Source of the DNA: Sclerodactyla briareus
Lineage: Eukaryota; Echinodermata; Holothuroidea; Dendrochirotida; Sclerodactylidae
Assembly: GCA_026419785.1 (NCBI GenBank)
Contig: JAODTK010005819.1
Location: 167,522-231,521 of the forward strand
Reading direction: 5' to 3'
Length of the DNA: 64,000 nt
How positions within the stretch are numbered: position 1 is the stretch's first letter; every line of letters starts with the position of its first letter. Position numbers and translations under genes: made by a program. Positions 35,375 to 47,165 of the stretch are shown here, in pieces. The notes beneath the pieces were generated by a model. It worked only from the letters and a program-made list of their open reading frames with translations, did no database searches and was not told the origin of the DNA.

Positions 35375-38300
35375 AAATGTCGGGCGGAAACCGCCAGACG
35401 TATATATCCCCGCATCTCTTAGTCAAGAAATTTGGTGAATATGAAACCGGCAATATTCGTGGAAAGAAGTCATTCATAGAGTTGTGAAGCGACAGGTTGT
35501 TCAGGTAAATGGGTCATTCCATAATGCACTTGTTAAATGTGCTACGAGGCACCTCTACAGCCCCGGGAAAGGTGCCGTCCTTAACTAAGAACCTTTATTT
35601 CAAAGATTCGACCTTTAACCACCTGCCACCGACAGAGGTTCAAATTCAGGTCAGAGGTTACAACCACATGCAGGTCACACAATTATATCACACTGGTTGA
35701 ACCAATCAAGCCTTCGGATATCCAATTCTCCGATTATAGCCCAAAACAAAAAACAGTTTTTGAACCCTAAGTGACTCGAATGACTTTAATGATATGACAG
35801 ATATTATGAAAATTGTTACTCTCCAGTGATACATCCACCCTGGAGCATTTTGCATTATGATGACCCAACCAGTTGCTCATGCCGAAAAAGTACTGGAAAT
35901 CAGTTTTTGACCCCTAAGTGACCTTTAATGACCTTCATGACATGGTGTATTATGAAAATTGTTACATCCATGGGATGCATAACTCCGGAAGCATATGCAT
36001 TCCAATGAACATGTCCAATGTTATTGCGAAAAGGTATAAAAATTTGAACTTTGACCCCTTGTAACTACCAAAGTAAGTGTCACCCCGATCGAGCGGGAGT
36101 GTTTCTTTCCATTAAAGCACACAAAGCACAATCCAATATCCAAAAATACACCAGTTTCTATTTTTTTTGCCGTAACTCTCTTAATAAGCACATTTATTCA
36201 ACGATCGACCGTCACCACATGACCACCGACAGAGGATCAAATTAAGGGTCAGAGGTCACACAACATGCAGGGTAACAATTATATCACAAGGTGAAACATC
36301 CAGCCTTCGCAGATATTCATTTCCGATTATAGCCCAAAACAGGTTTTTGACCCCTAAGTGACCTCGCATTACCTTAATGATGTGACAGTTTTTTATTAGA
36401 CATTGTTACTCTCCAAATCGGTATACATCACACTCCCAGGAGCATTGTGCATTCTGGATAAACACACCCCAGTGCTATTGCCAAAAAGTACTAAAATCAG
36501 TTTTTGACCCCTAAGTGACTTTAATGACCTTCAATGACATGGCGGTTTTTATGAAATTGGTACACTCCATTTGATGCCAATCCACTACAGAAGCATATTC
36601 ATCCAATGAACATGTACACTGTTATTGCAAAAGGTATAAAATTGAACTTGACCCCTTGTACCTACCAAAGTAATTTTCCGAATCGAATCGGGAAGTTGTT
36701 TTCAACTCGATAAAGCACACAAATCTCTAACACTTCCAAAAATGACCAGTTTCCTTCTATTCTTTTTTGCCCGTAAACCTCCTTAATAAGCACTTTATTC
36801 AAGATTCGACTACCTTAACAACCACATGGCCACCCGACCGAGGTCAAATTTAGGTCAGAGATCACAAACAACATGCAGGTCAACAATTATATCACAATGG
36901 TTGATCCCATCCACCTTCGAGATATTCAATGCTCAGATTATACCAAAACAGTTTTTTACCCCTAAGTGACCGAATGACCTTTAAATGATATACAGTTTTT
37001 AATGATAATTGTTACTCTCCATGGGAGACATCCACTCCTAGGAGCATTTGCATTCTGATGGACAACACCCAGTGCTATTGCCCGAAAAAGTACTGAAACA
37101 GTTTTTGACCCCTAAGTGCCCTTTAATGACCTTCAATGGACCATGGTGGGTGGCGGTTTTTATGAAATGGTTTACACTCCATTGTGATGCATCCACTACT
37201 AATCAATGCTTCCAAGGAACTTGTCCAATGTTATTGGCGAATGCAGGTCAAAATCGACCTTTGACCTCTTGTAACTACCAAATAAGTGTCCCCGATCGCA
37301 GCGGAGTTGTGTTCCCTCCCTAAAGCACACACAGCTCTATCACATACCAAAAATAACCAGTTTCTATTTTTTTTTTTGCCCGTAACTTCCTTAAATAAGC
37401 ACATTTATTCAAGATAAGACCTTTAACCACATGACCACCCGACAGAGGTCAAATTCGGTTCAGAGGTCAAACACATGCAGGCAACTTATCGTGGGTCACA
37501 ATGGTGAACCATCCAGCCCTTTCGCAGATATTCAATATCTCCGATTATAGCCAAAAAACAGTTTTTGACCCCTAAGTGAAACCCCGAATGACCTTTATGA
37601 TATGACAGTTTTTTGAAAATTTTAATTCTCCATGTGATACATTCCACTCCCCCTAGGAGCATTTTTGCATTCTGATGAACACAACCAGTGCTATTGCCGA
37701 AAAAGTACTAAATCAGTTTTTGACCCCTGAGTGAACCTTTAATGATGCACTTCAATGACATGGCAGTTTTTTCTAAAATTTGTTACACTCCATGGGATGG
37801 CAATCCACTCCTACACCATTTGCATTCCAATGAACATGTCCAATGTTATTGCTAAAAAGATAAAACACTCATCATTTTGAGACTGATCAGGACAACTAAT
37901 ATCAAATTTAGTCCCCATAAATTTAACCTCAGTGATCTTGATGCTATTGATAAAGTTATCAGGGAACTGTAGTAGGGTCCTATTCACGAAGTTTCGTCAA
38001 AACGTTGAGAAAATAATTGCATTCGTTCTAATTATGCTAACGATATGTTCAATTAAACACACATAATGACCTATTCAGTGATTTCAACGCAATTGATAAA
38101 TTTATCGGGCGTTAGAAGGTCCTACTCACCAAGTTCCGTGAGAATCCAACAAAGTTTATAATTTGCCTGATGCTAATTGGGGCCAACTATTATGCAATTA
38201 GTCCATGCAAGATGACCTCCAGTGGACCTCGGCCACTTTCGTGACATTCATCGCACTGAAGAGTTGGCGCTATTGCACTCAAGATTTCATGAAATCCACC

Positions 38301-38690
38301 ATGAAGTTTAAATTCACTAAATTATGCTATAATGGGCTTACTGCCAAAGAAGTTCAAACTGCCTCGGATGAACCGTGAAATTGTCGTCCATGTTTTCGGC
38401 TCCAACCCAATACCCAACCGCCACGTTTCGTGTAAAATCGCACGAACTTGAAATTTTTGCGAAAAACCTGCAAAAAGAGGGCAACAAATATACTATAATA
38501 CCCATTTTCGAACTTATCCGAGATTTTTTATACTCATACGGACAGGGTGTACCAAGTTTGGGTCAATCGTATAGAGTGTTAAAGCAATGAGAGCGCTAAC
38601 GCTAAAGTTGTCCCGGCGGCGGCGGCGGAGACGGCGGGACACGGCCAAAACCATAATACCCGAAACACTTACAGTGACGCGGGGATATAA
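35375..38690 (+). mobile_element. Family-2 element enlarged by a ~605 bp satellite
   Basis: The left end is GTCGGGCGGAAACCGCCAGA followed by CGTATATATCCCCGC. The right end has CCCGGCGGCGGCGGCGGAGA and closes with GCGGGGATATAATGATTTC. Between them lies the tandem array 35570-37860, then the usual family-2 body (38100-38600). If the ends belong together, the element is about 3.3 kb instead of the usual 0.6-0.8 kb. Confidence 0.45.
35570..37860. repeat. Satellite array, ~605 bp unit, about 3.8 copies
   Basis: The landmark CCAAAACA...GTTTTTGACCCCTAAG recurs at about 35740, 36331, 36941 and 37548. Each unit contains two sub-repeats of about 150-160 bp that both begin GTTTTTGACCCCTAAGTGAC, and a block GGTCAGAGGTCACA followed by CATGCAGGTCAACAATTATA. 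Confidence 0.8.
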
Positions 38691-39149
38691 TGATTTCATA
38701 CTTGCACAACCCTGCAACATTCCTTTGTTTTCTATTGAAATTCAACATTAATTTCCACTCCAAAAAGCATTTAGTCCCCATTGAGAGGATTGCTGTAGTG
38801 GATTTGTAATGTGTTGATGGTTGCTTTGGTTGAGAAAGACACAGAACTTCTGCCTGCATATTGACTTATACACACGGAACCTGAAATACAACCTAATCTC
38901 TTGCATTGTCCATGTGTTGGACGTCATACGTTATTGCACAATTGGATTCTCGACTGATTTCTTTGATTAATGGCCCAAACTTTGAGGCCAATAAACTCCA
39001 CAACGGAACATCGTTTTGAAGGGGTTCGGACTATAGATAGTTTTCCATTCTCCATGATATAACTCTGTTGTATCCAAGGCAGGTGTTCTCTTAAGGGACA
39101 AGTCAAAAAGATAAAAGGTTCCTTAGTGGTCATTTAGCCATTTTTATGC

Positions 39150-39770
39150 GGCATGATGAAAAATTCAGGATCGCTGATCAGATTTTCAGCGTGAAAATAT
39201 GTATATTAAGTCGTCTAATTTGCATTATTTATGCGAAATGGAAAGTTGTCGGATATCACGAAAAATTGGTGAATATGTCTACTCTCAGGTCACCAAAACT
39301 TTTTTTAAACAAAGATTGGGTCAATGGAAGGGGGCACGGTCATTTCAAAACATACCTAATTTGCATAATTCATGAAAAATCTTCAAGTTGGTTGGAGTTT
39401 CATGAACCTGGGGGTATGTTTCCCTTGAGTTCCCCCCCATTTTTTTTATCATGGATCAGGGATTAACTGGAGGTCATTCAAGGCTCCTAAATTGCAATTT
39501 TCCGAATTTTGAAGTTTGCCGGATTTTCGTGATGAAACTTGGTAAAAATTGCCTACTAAAAAAAAATTTGCATGCTTCAGGCATTCAGGCACATTTCCAC
39601 AAAACTTTCACTCCTTTAGTGGACAACTGGACATTGTCAATAATCAGTCCTTTCAAATTTGAAATTGGTCACTGAGGAGGTTGTTTATGTTGAATGCTAA
39701 TGACGAAATCTTTAAGGGACCACATTGGACTGCCTTGTAATTGACACTGGGGGTGATCGCCTTGTTAGAA
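39150..39770 (+). mobile_element. Truncated family-1 element, right part
   Basis: It contains the TAATTTGCATAATTCATG, CATTTCCACAAAACTTTCA and CATTGTCAATAATCAGTCC words of the family's right half. It ends at a degraded right terminus (GACACTGGGGGTGATCGCCTTG). No left end is seen; a family-2 element lies just upstream (to about 38690). Confidence 0.4.
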
Positions 39771-40409
39771 CGTCATGTGGTTTCATTCTCATAGATGGGA
39801 AATCATAAAACAGTTGGTTATACTCCATCGTATTAGGCTATTGACTATAGTGACTGATGACTTGTGAGAATATCAGGAAACCTATAGGCACAGAGGCATT
39901 CGGCATAAATTTTGATTGTTTTTGTGGATAGTGCTTCTCCTTTAGGTTTAAAATTGGATAATCAGCAAAATCAGTGTCTCAATTGAACGAGATGAGCTAC
40001 TGGGCAAAGGTCATCTAGGGGTCAGCTTTGGAAATTTTGTGCAAACACCCAAAATGCTTCTTACAGACAAGTGAATTTCTTCATCAGTTAGTCGGTGGCA
40101 TCACTGATTAGTGGTTGGTACATATGGATGTTGAAGTCTTGTGGTCAAAGGTCATTAGCATCATTGACCCCAAAAGGTCATTTCTGGGGTCAACGTGTCA
40201 AAATGCTCCACTGACAGAATAAATGAAGTATTTGTTGGTATGTGGTCAATGCCGTCCCTGATTATTGGTGTTTTCAAGGGGGCAGGAATTTTTTGCGGTC
40301 ATCTAAATACCTCATATCTCAAATAACATTCCTTGCTCCGAGGTCAGTACCCTTTTCCCATGCAGACCCTAAAGTACTCGTACCGATTCTATGCCGGGCT
40401 AGTCAATGT

Positions 40410-40715
40410 TCCCAGGGTTTGATGTTCCCAGGAACATCGGACCCTGGGAACATCGGACCCTGGGAACATCGGACCCAGGGAACATCGAACCCTGGGAACA
40501 TCGAACCTCGTAAATTCATGGGTCATTAAAAATATAACAAAAACGAGGAACATCGGACCCTGGGAAGATCGGACCCTGGGAACATGGAACCCTGGGAACA
40601 TCGAACCTCGTAAACATTCATGGTGGTCATTAAAAAATATAACAAAAACGAGGAACATCGGACCCTGGGAACATCGAACCCTGGGAACATCGAACCCTGG
40701 GAACATCGGGTAGAC
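40410..40715. repeat. 16 bp minisatellite GGGAACATCGGACCCT with higher-order structure
   Basis: The 16 bp unit (variants ATCGAACCCT, ATGGAACCCT) is repeated in three blocks. The blocks are separated by two copies of a spacer holding CATTAAAAATATAACAAAAA. The minus-strand frame through it encodes a PRVRCSQGPMFP-type repeat, which is a by-product of the 16 bp unit (48 bp is one full codon cycle). Confidence 0.85.
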
Positions 40716-41235
40716 CCCCATATGCTGGCTGCAATTCTGTTGATGCACACTATTAGTGTATAGTGCCAGAAACAGGAAGTAGAGAGTGTGTTTCAAAGTT
40801 TGGAATTCCCAGTTCTATTTATTCATACAGGATTCTCCTTACTGGAGAGTTTGTAAATAGTGAAGCTTGGAGCCAAGTTGCGATTTGACAACTGTACTCT
40901 ACATATTCTATTAAATGTCCTTTGTGTTTGCTGTCATTGGGCAATGTTATTATCAAATTGCAACATGCAGAATCTCCAGCAAGAAAAAGATATTGGTTAT
41001 TCCGGTTAATCTTTCAGTAATGAATGTATTGCCTGTGTCTGGTGAACTTGATGGAGAAAAAAATGGGAAGAAATGTTACCAATGAATGGATGCATGATTC
41101 CAAATTTTGGAAAAAATGTATCATTTCCTCATTCCCCCCCCCCCCCCTCTCCTGAATAGAAATCATGAATTGTTCAGTTCTCAGGTATAGTTGTGAATAT
41201 TCTGTCTTGAAGGCTTCAGTTTTCAGTGTTGTAAT

Positions 41236-41364
41236 CGAGTCATGACTCAAATCACTGTTTTCCAAATATGTAATGACTTGAGCAACTCTGTGGAGGTTTT
41301 CCTCAATAAAACAGTACAGTGACTCGAGTCACACTAAATATCTGAGTCAATTTTAGTGACTCAT
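41236..41364. promoter_or_regulatory. Cluster of AP-1-like sites and two palindromes
   Basis: GAGTCATGACTC (41237-41248) and GTGACTCGAGTCAC (41319-41332) are perfect palindromes. TGAGTCA (41343-41349) and TGACTCA (41357-41363) are exact TRE sites. No gene start is visible nearby. Confidence 0.3.
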
Positions 41365-41871
41365 TACGACACTGTCGGTTATATGCCTTCAGCGTATGAA
41401 AAATAATGTCCTAGAATTTGAAATTATTTTGAATGGAGTATTCCAATATTAGAATGATTATTCCAATGATCCCAATGAGTTCAAAATAGTTGAAACAGCT
41501 CTAGCCTTTTTTTTTCAGTGGGCGTAAGTTGTTGCCATAGTTTTGAGAGAATGAATTTAATGTATTTGAATGTTCTTAAATTTGCCGGAAAAAAAACCTT
41601 TGTGATATTCAGATAGATATTGTCCATAGGTGTAATGGCCAGTGTAATTTCCTATAGGAAGTGAAAGGCCTCTGACGGGGTCAACAAAAGTTCACGTTAT
41701 CAGTATTTGCATTACTGTGGATATTATCGATGACGAATAATAATCATACATGTAAACGATAAACTTGACTATTGCCATTTCCTTTCCATCACATTATAGA
41801 AGCCAATCCCTCAGACCGAATTTGAGCCAATCTGAGTGAGCCACACAATGTTCCTATATTAACCTCTCCCG

Positions 41872-42420
41872 TTTTTTGTCTCGCTTGAATATTGTCATAG
41901 TGGTCACTTCGGTTATCACTTGGGGGGGCATGTATGTATGCTGTCGGTTTATGTTTGTAGCAATGCGACTGAACGGGAATGCCCTCAGCTTGAAATTCTG
42001 GGTGAAGCATGTGGTCAGATCGATTCTGCATATTCATATTTTCAGCAACCAGACTATTTGCCTTTAATAATGGGAAATAGCCAGAAAGTTTTTCATGTAC
42101 TAGATGTCTCAAGATCTATAGACCCGATTGGTGATGCACTTTGGTGCATATAACATTCCTGAAGGGTATAAACACAAACTATTCATTTCTGGACGTAGTT
42201 AGTGTTTGATAATTAGGTAGTCTAATCTGCATAATTATATGGCAAATTTGACTCTCCCTCCGACAGCCATGTGGCTGGTGCGCTAGTTGTGATGGCATGT
42301 CCTATCGCTGTCACATTGATCCAAATTTCATACCCCCTGCATCATTTGTAGATCCGATACCTTGGTCCAAATCGGTCCAAGTGAAGATGGGTTCATCTGC
42401 TTGTTAGAAGAAAAACCGGG
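41872..42420 (+). mobile_element. Truncated family-1 element, left part
   Basis: It begins TTTTTTGTCTCGCTTGAATAT with CATAGTGGTCACTTCGG, as in the family's left end. It keeps the CAAGATCTATAGA...GATTGGTGATGC and TAGTCTAATCTGCATAAT words, then ends without the right terminus. Confidence 0.4.
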
Positions 42421-42659
42421 TTAGAATGTCAGAGGTCCCATCCATTTTACAATTTTGTGAGTCTGGCAATGACATATTATTTACCTTAATAAATTGCTGC
42501 ACTCTGCTTATTAAACTCATGCAGACTTTGAACAAGAGACCCGATGAATACTATTGGAACTAATCAAAAGTACTTGGACATGTGGGAGGGTGGGACCGCC
42601 GAAGGTATGATCCCGGACTCCCTGCAGAAATGGCCTTTGTGACTCGTTTAGAGAAAGCA

Positions 42660-43200
42660 CAATCCATTTGACCCCTAGTGATTTTGAAAGCCCTACCTGT
42701 TGTTCAGACCCAACTGTAGTTCACAACTTCACATTCTCCAAGTTTTGTTCAAATATGAAAAAGTTGAGAAGAAATTGCATTAAATATGCAAATTTGACCT
42801 CTTATGACCTTAAAATGACCTTCATATTGTTTAGGACTAACAACAGTTACATCCACCGAGTATTGTTCAAATCTGATGAAGTTAGGAAAATCGAGAAAGG
42901 AGGAAAAGAAAAACACAAATTTTGACTTGTGGACTTGAATCAACGTCATGTCTTTTGGGACAAACTTTTGTTTGAATCAGACTAACTCTGTATTTTCGAA
43001 AAAACAAAAAACAAATTCGACCGTCTGGTAACCTTGAAAACCTGCAAAATAGAGGGCAGCAAACATACAGCGATGTCCACTTTTGAACTGTCCGAGAGTT
43101 TACTAGGGCGGACATAGTACCCAGTTCAGATCAATCGGGTAAAGCTTTAAAGAGTTATTGCTCTAAAGCCTAAAGGGAAGGGCATTACAGCAGTCACTGG
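42660..43200 (+). mobile_element. Family-2 body, forward copy
   Basis: It carries CCAAGTTTTGTTCAAAT, TGCAAATTTGACCTCTTATG, GCGGACATAGTACCCAG and AATCGGGTAAAGCTTTAAAG. The C/G-rich right terminus is not intact. A reversed left-end sequence (GGGGATATACACGTCGGCAG) lies just downstream at 43268. Confidence 0.35.
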
Positions 43201-43489
43201 AGGTTCAAACAAAAATGGACATAATATAATGTGCCCCATCTACACAAGGTCCACGAAGGCTGTTCCGGGGGATATACACGTCGGCAGTTTACACGCCTGC
43301 ACATGTCTAGTACGTAACATTTCACATAATGGGAATTAGTAGGTGAGCCACTGTGCCAGGGCCACTCATGTTGTGCTTCTATTAAGACACCAGCATCACA
43401 AAGCTGTTCAAAATCTCAGCTGCATTTTTTTCTCATGAATGAATGAATACGGGAAATAAAAGTATATCCCCGCCCACAACAACTGGTGG

Positions 43490-43900
43490 ATAGTGCTGGG
43501 GATATTATGGTTTTGGGTGTGTAGCCGCCGCTGTCCCAGGCTCCGCTGCTGGAAACTTAGGTGTTAGCACAATAACTCTTTAGTGCTTTCGATGATCGTG
43601 AAACATGGTTAGACATGTCAGCCCTAGTGAAATTTTGGATGAGTTTGAAAGTGGGCATCACTGCAATGCTTTCCGCAAATTTTTGAGTCAGTCGGATTTT
43701 GAAGAAGAAGAAACTCAGTGGGTAGGGAATATAGTTGATCACGAAAAATGTGGATTTCATTTCATGGTCATTGGAAGTCACATTTGCATAATTTATGCGA
43801 TTTTCCAAACTTCTGGAGATTTGAACGAAACTTGGTGGATGAGGGCTACCTTGTTTCCTGAAGGTTAGAGGTCATTCAAGGTCAAATTTTACAAATGTGT
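43490..43900 (-). mobile_element. Family-2 element, reversed copy, directly before family-1 copy B
   Basis: Read on the plus strand it begins GGGGATATTATGGTTTTGGG followed by GTGTAGCCGCCGCTGTCCCA, the reverse complement of the family-2 right end. It continues through the reversed body up to family-1 copy B. Confidence 0.45.
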
Positions 43901-44270
43901 GTGACTTTTTGTCTCGCCTGAATGAAATTCAGGAGGAGACTTAGTGGTCACTATAGCAGTGTTTGTGGTGTGTGTCACACTTCTTCATGAGCAGGATATC
44001 TTTCGAACCGCAAGTGCAATTGCGATAAAAATTTTCAGGGTAGCATCGGGGTTGGGTTGAACACGATCTGATTAGATTCTGGGCGCGCAAGTCACTAATT
44101 AAGTGAGGTAATTAGCCTTTTTTGTAATTTTTGTTAGGCTCGTGAGCAAGATTATGGATGAACGTTAGGTGGCTATGGTGACTTGTATGGCACATAGATT
44201 TGCGGGAGCTAAGGTAAAGAATGATTAGATTTTCAGCGTAAAATACGGTCATCAAAGGTCAACGGGTCAA

Positions 44271-44619
44271 AAACCAGTTTTTTTGGCCATAACATGGGAA
44301 CCAAATGTCTGCCGAGGTTGGGAGGTGCACCATGTGATTCACTCGTTGACCTCCATCGTGTGACCTTTGACCTCAATTTGACCTTTACCATGTTTTTGGC
44401 CGAAACAAATTTTCGTGGCCATTTTCTATTAAGTACCTTCATGACGAAATGGACCATAATTTGACCCCATGTGACCTTAGTGCGTTTGTGAAGATATCAG
44501 AGGTCAAAGTTTTCCATTTGAAATTAAGTGCAGTTAGGATGTCTATAGTGATTTGTCATGGTGATTTTTAGAATCAGCAGGTCAAACTACCCTGATAATG
44601 AGGTCAAAGGTCAAATGTC
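44271..44619. repeat. Internal direct repeat of family-1 copy B, first copy
   Basis: TTTTTGGCCATAACATGGGA onward is repeated at 45221-45572. The first ~140 bases look identical, with a short unlike stretch and then near-identity again from ATGGACCATAATTTGACC. Confidence 0.8.
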
Positions 44620-45220
44620 AAGAATGCGCTTAATTTATTTATTTTTGTTACAGGGCAAAGGAATTAACAACTCAATTTTTGGATATGTGACAGAGCTCTG
44701 TGTGCTGAATAGATGAAACAAACTCCCGCTTCAATCAGGCCCTCGGTTCTCAAAGTTACAAGGGGTCAAACGTTGGTTTTGATACCTTTTGGCAATAGCA
44801 TCGGCAGTACAATTGGGGATACCACAATGCCTTGTGGGACTGCATGCGTGCATCTCATCGAGAGTAACATTTTTCATAAAAACGGACATGTCATCAACGG
44901 TCATTCAAGGTCACTTATAGACGGAAAACTAATATTTTGAGACAACTTGCAGGCGAGTGACATGGCTTGGCAAGTGGAATTTCAGGAACAGGGTTGACGT
45001 AGGTGGAGATACATTTTACATGAAACCATCATGGCATTTCAAAGGTTGTTCAAGGCACTTATGGCATATAACTGCCAAATAGTATTGTTCCTGCAACAAC
45101 TTCCAGTGACTTTTCCTGATGTGGTTTATATGCAGGACAGGGTGTAACCATTGGCGGTTACATTTTTATAAAACCGTACGTCATCCAAGGTATTAAAGGT
45201 CAATTTGAGGTCAGAAACTA

Positions 45221-45572
45221 GTTTTTTGGCCATAACATGGGAACCAAATGTCTGCCGAGGTTGGGAGGTGCACCATGTGATTCACTCGTTGACCTCCATC
45301 GTGTGACCTTTGACCTCAATTTGACCTTTACCATGTTTTTGGCCGAAACAAATTTTCGTGGCCCATGTGTCGGATCTCAAAAGGTACATTCTGATTCAAA
45401 GGGAAATGGACCATAATTTGACCCCATGTGACCTTGTGCGTGAAGATATCAGAGGTCAAAGTTTTCCATTTGAAATTAAGTGCAGTTAGGATGTCTATAG
45501 TGATTTGTCATGGTGATTTTTAGAATCAGCAGGTCAACTACCCCTGATAGTGAGGTCAAAGGTCAAATGTCC
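45221..45572. repeat. Internal direct repeat of family-1 copy B, second copy
   Basis: Second copy of 44271-44619. The very high identity, compared with the scattered differences elsewhere in the window, suggests a recent duplication. Confidence 0.8.
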
Positions 45573-46669
45573 CAAGTTTTACAGGCAAAAAAAAGTTGAA
45601 ACTGTAAATTTTTTGGTTGGAGTTTTACTCTTTCATGTATGTTATTTTTTCGTTCATCTTACGAGTTTTCTATCTGTAACAGACAGAGATTCCATCTATT
45701 TGTCCAAACCTGGCCTTGTTTACCTTGAGTCCACATCTCCTGTCATCCACCGCTCCTGGCCCCCTACCTGACCATTAAGTTGTAAACACCTAGAGACCTG
45801 GCTGAATTTTATATTAATTGGAGCCTCTCTTGAAAGCAGTGTTAAGATTACCGACCCTACAGGTCGTTTTTACACTGCAGTCAAGGAGCTTATTGTAGTG
45901 TATGAGACAGCTGGGAAGTAACGTGCTAACTCCCTTGGGAGTGCAGGAGGTCTTAAATGGTGAACAACTTTGAGGATATACAGACAAAATTTTATTGATT
46001 TAGGCCAGTATTCACTATGGCCTGTGGTCTTCCTTTATTCTAGCCAAATGTTACCATTGACGTCGGGTCACTAGGTGTTATGCATGTGTATAAGTTTTTG
46101 CTCCATTCATTGCAAATGTTCAAGTGTGTTGAATTCCGAAATGACAGTATTAGTGTTGGTCCATGGTCCTGAGATAAGGAAGTGAGAAAAATGGGTCAGC
46201 AGAAAGTTGAATATTGTGTCTCATTGCATATTTACGCATTTTGCTCACATTTCCACAAAACTTATTCTTGTTTGGTATACAAATTGTCCATAATCCGTCC
46301 CTCAACGGATTGAAATTGGTCACTGATTAGTGAGTGTTTTTTCGTTAAAGGCTAATACCAGAATCTTAAAGCAACTCATAATTGCCGTGTAATTTTTGGC
46401 ATGGTGACTAATAGTGGACACACTTGATCGCGTAACCAGCGAGACACTGGGGGCGATCACCTTGTTTTTTTCAGGCTCTGACCTCGCTCCATGCTCATGA
46501 CGGTATTTGTTCTGCTTATGCATGCGGTATTGTTCGAGTGATCTGTTTACCTACAACACCATCCTTCAACCATCAGGAGGGTAATGCAGTTGGTTTGCAC
46601 TCTCATAATACAGCGGAAGTCAGTCCAATGCAAACCTTCTGTGGGTATGCTTTCAGTTCGCATTGACCA

Positions 46670-46875
46670 TTGTTTAGTTGTTTGTTGTTTTTTCAGTTTC
46701 CTCAAAGGGAAGGGAGGAAGGGGAGATAGCTGTTGACTACATCGAGCCTACCTACGTACACTGTCACTATTGGAAGAGCCCAGCACATCTCCAGGGAAAA
46801 TATCACCTTGGGATGTATGTAGATTTAGCGCTTTTTACAAAACTTGGAATACTTAATGGTTCGAATCCTTCCTTG
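46670..46875 (+). repeat. Exon-like repeated block, copy 1 (…VDYIEPT…)
   Basis: A TTTTTTCAG acceptor-like sequence is followed by a frame containing AVDYIEPTYVHCHYW. A related block at 48310-48465 has TTTTCAG and AVDYIEPTDPTAVQQSPGEY. The two share TCTCCAGGG, TTTTTTACAAAA and GGTTTGAATCCTT-like ends. It may be a pair of diverged copies of one exon or a dispersed repeat. Confidence 0.4.
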
Positions 46876-47009
46876 TTCAAATCTGGTCCACGTTATGCTG
46901 AAATCCCTGAAGCCCAACGCAAGAGTCCGGAATTAAAGGACTGCCGAGCTGCCCTCTGGTAAAAGTTATGCCAAATTTGGGGCACATGGCTAGGACCCAT
47001 TGTTTGGAA

Positions 47010-47165
47010 GGACTCGAGTCCCTATCTTGGTCTCGAAACCGGTCCTCGGAACTGATTTTTCGAAGGACTCGGACTCGGACTCGTCCCTTGATGACTGGGA
47101 CTCGGACTCGGGAGGGACGCGGCTGTTGGGACTCGGGGACTTGGTCCGAGTCCAGGTTCAAGACT
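47010..47165. repeat. GGACTCGGACTC-type short tandem repeat
   Basis: Hexamer-like GGACTC/GACTCG repeats with spacers; a second patch lies at about 47810-47940. The Asp/Ser-rich frames across it come from the repeat and are not taken as coding. Confidence 0.7.

Larger units (their letters stand above)
39771..41871. other. Repeat-derived DNA with the 40.4 kb minisatellite
   Basis: AGGTCA-rich text like that of family-1 interiors up to about 40220, then the minisatellite, then AT-rich DNA with the AP-1-like cluster. Confidence 0.45.
43906..46470 (+). mobile_element. Family-1 TIR element, copy B (~2.56 kb)
   Basis: The left end is TTTTTGTCTCGCCTGAATG and the right end is GATCGCGTAACCAGCGAGACACTGGGGGCGATCACCTTG. 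It is longer than copies A and C because an internal ~350 bp segment occurs twice (about 44271-44619 and 45221-45572). It is preceded directly by a reversed family-2 body. Confidence 0.6.

Noticed and set aside
35570..37860. A CRISPR-like array of direct repeats
   Set aside because: The units are ~605 bp tandem copies without unique spacers, in an animal genome; this is a satellite.
40389..40796. A 135-codon minus-strand frame with a repeating PRVRCSQGPMFP motif
   Set aside because: It is produced by the 16 bp minisatellite, whose period cycles through all three frames; no splice or family support.
41789..42112. Overlapping frames on both strands at 41.8-42.1 kb
   Set aside because: They lie in a truncated family-1 element and are not kept in the other family-1 copies.
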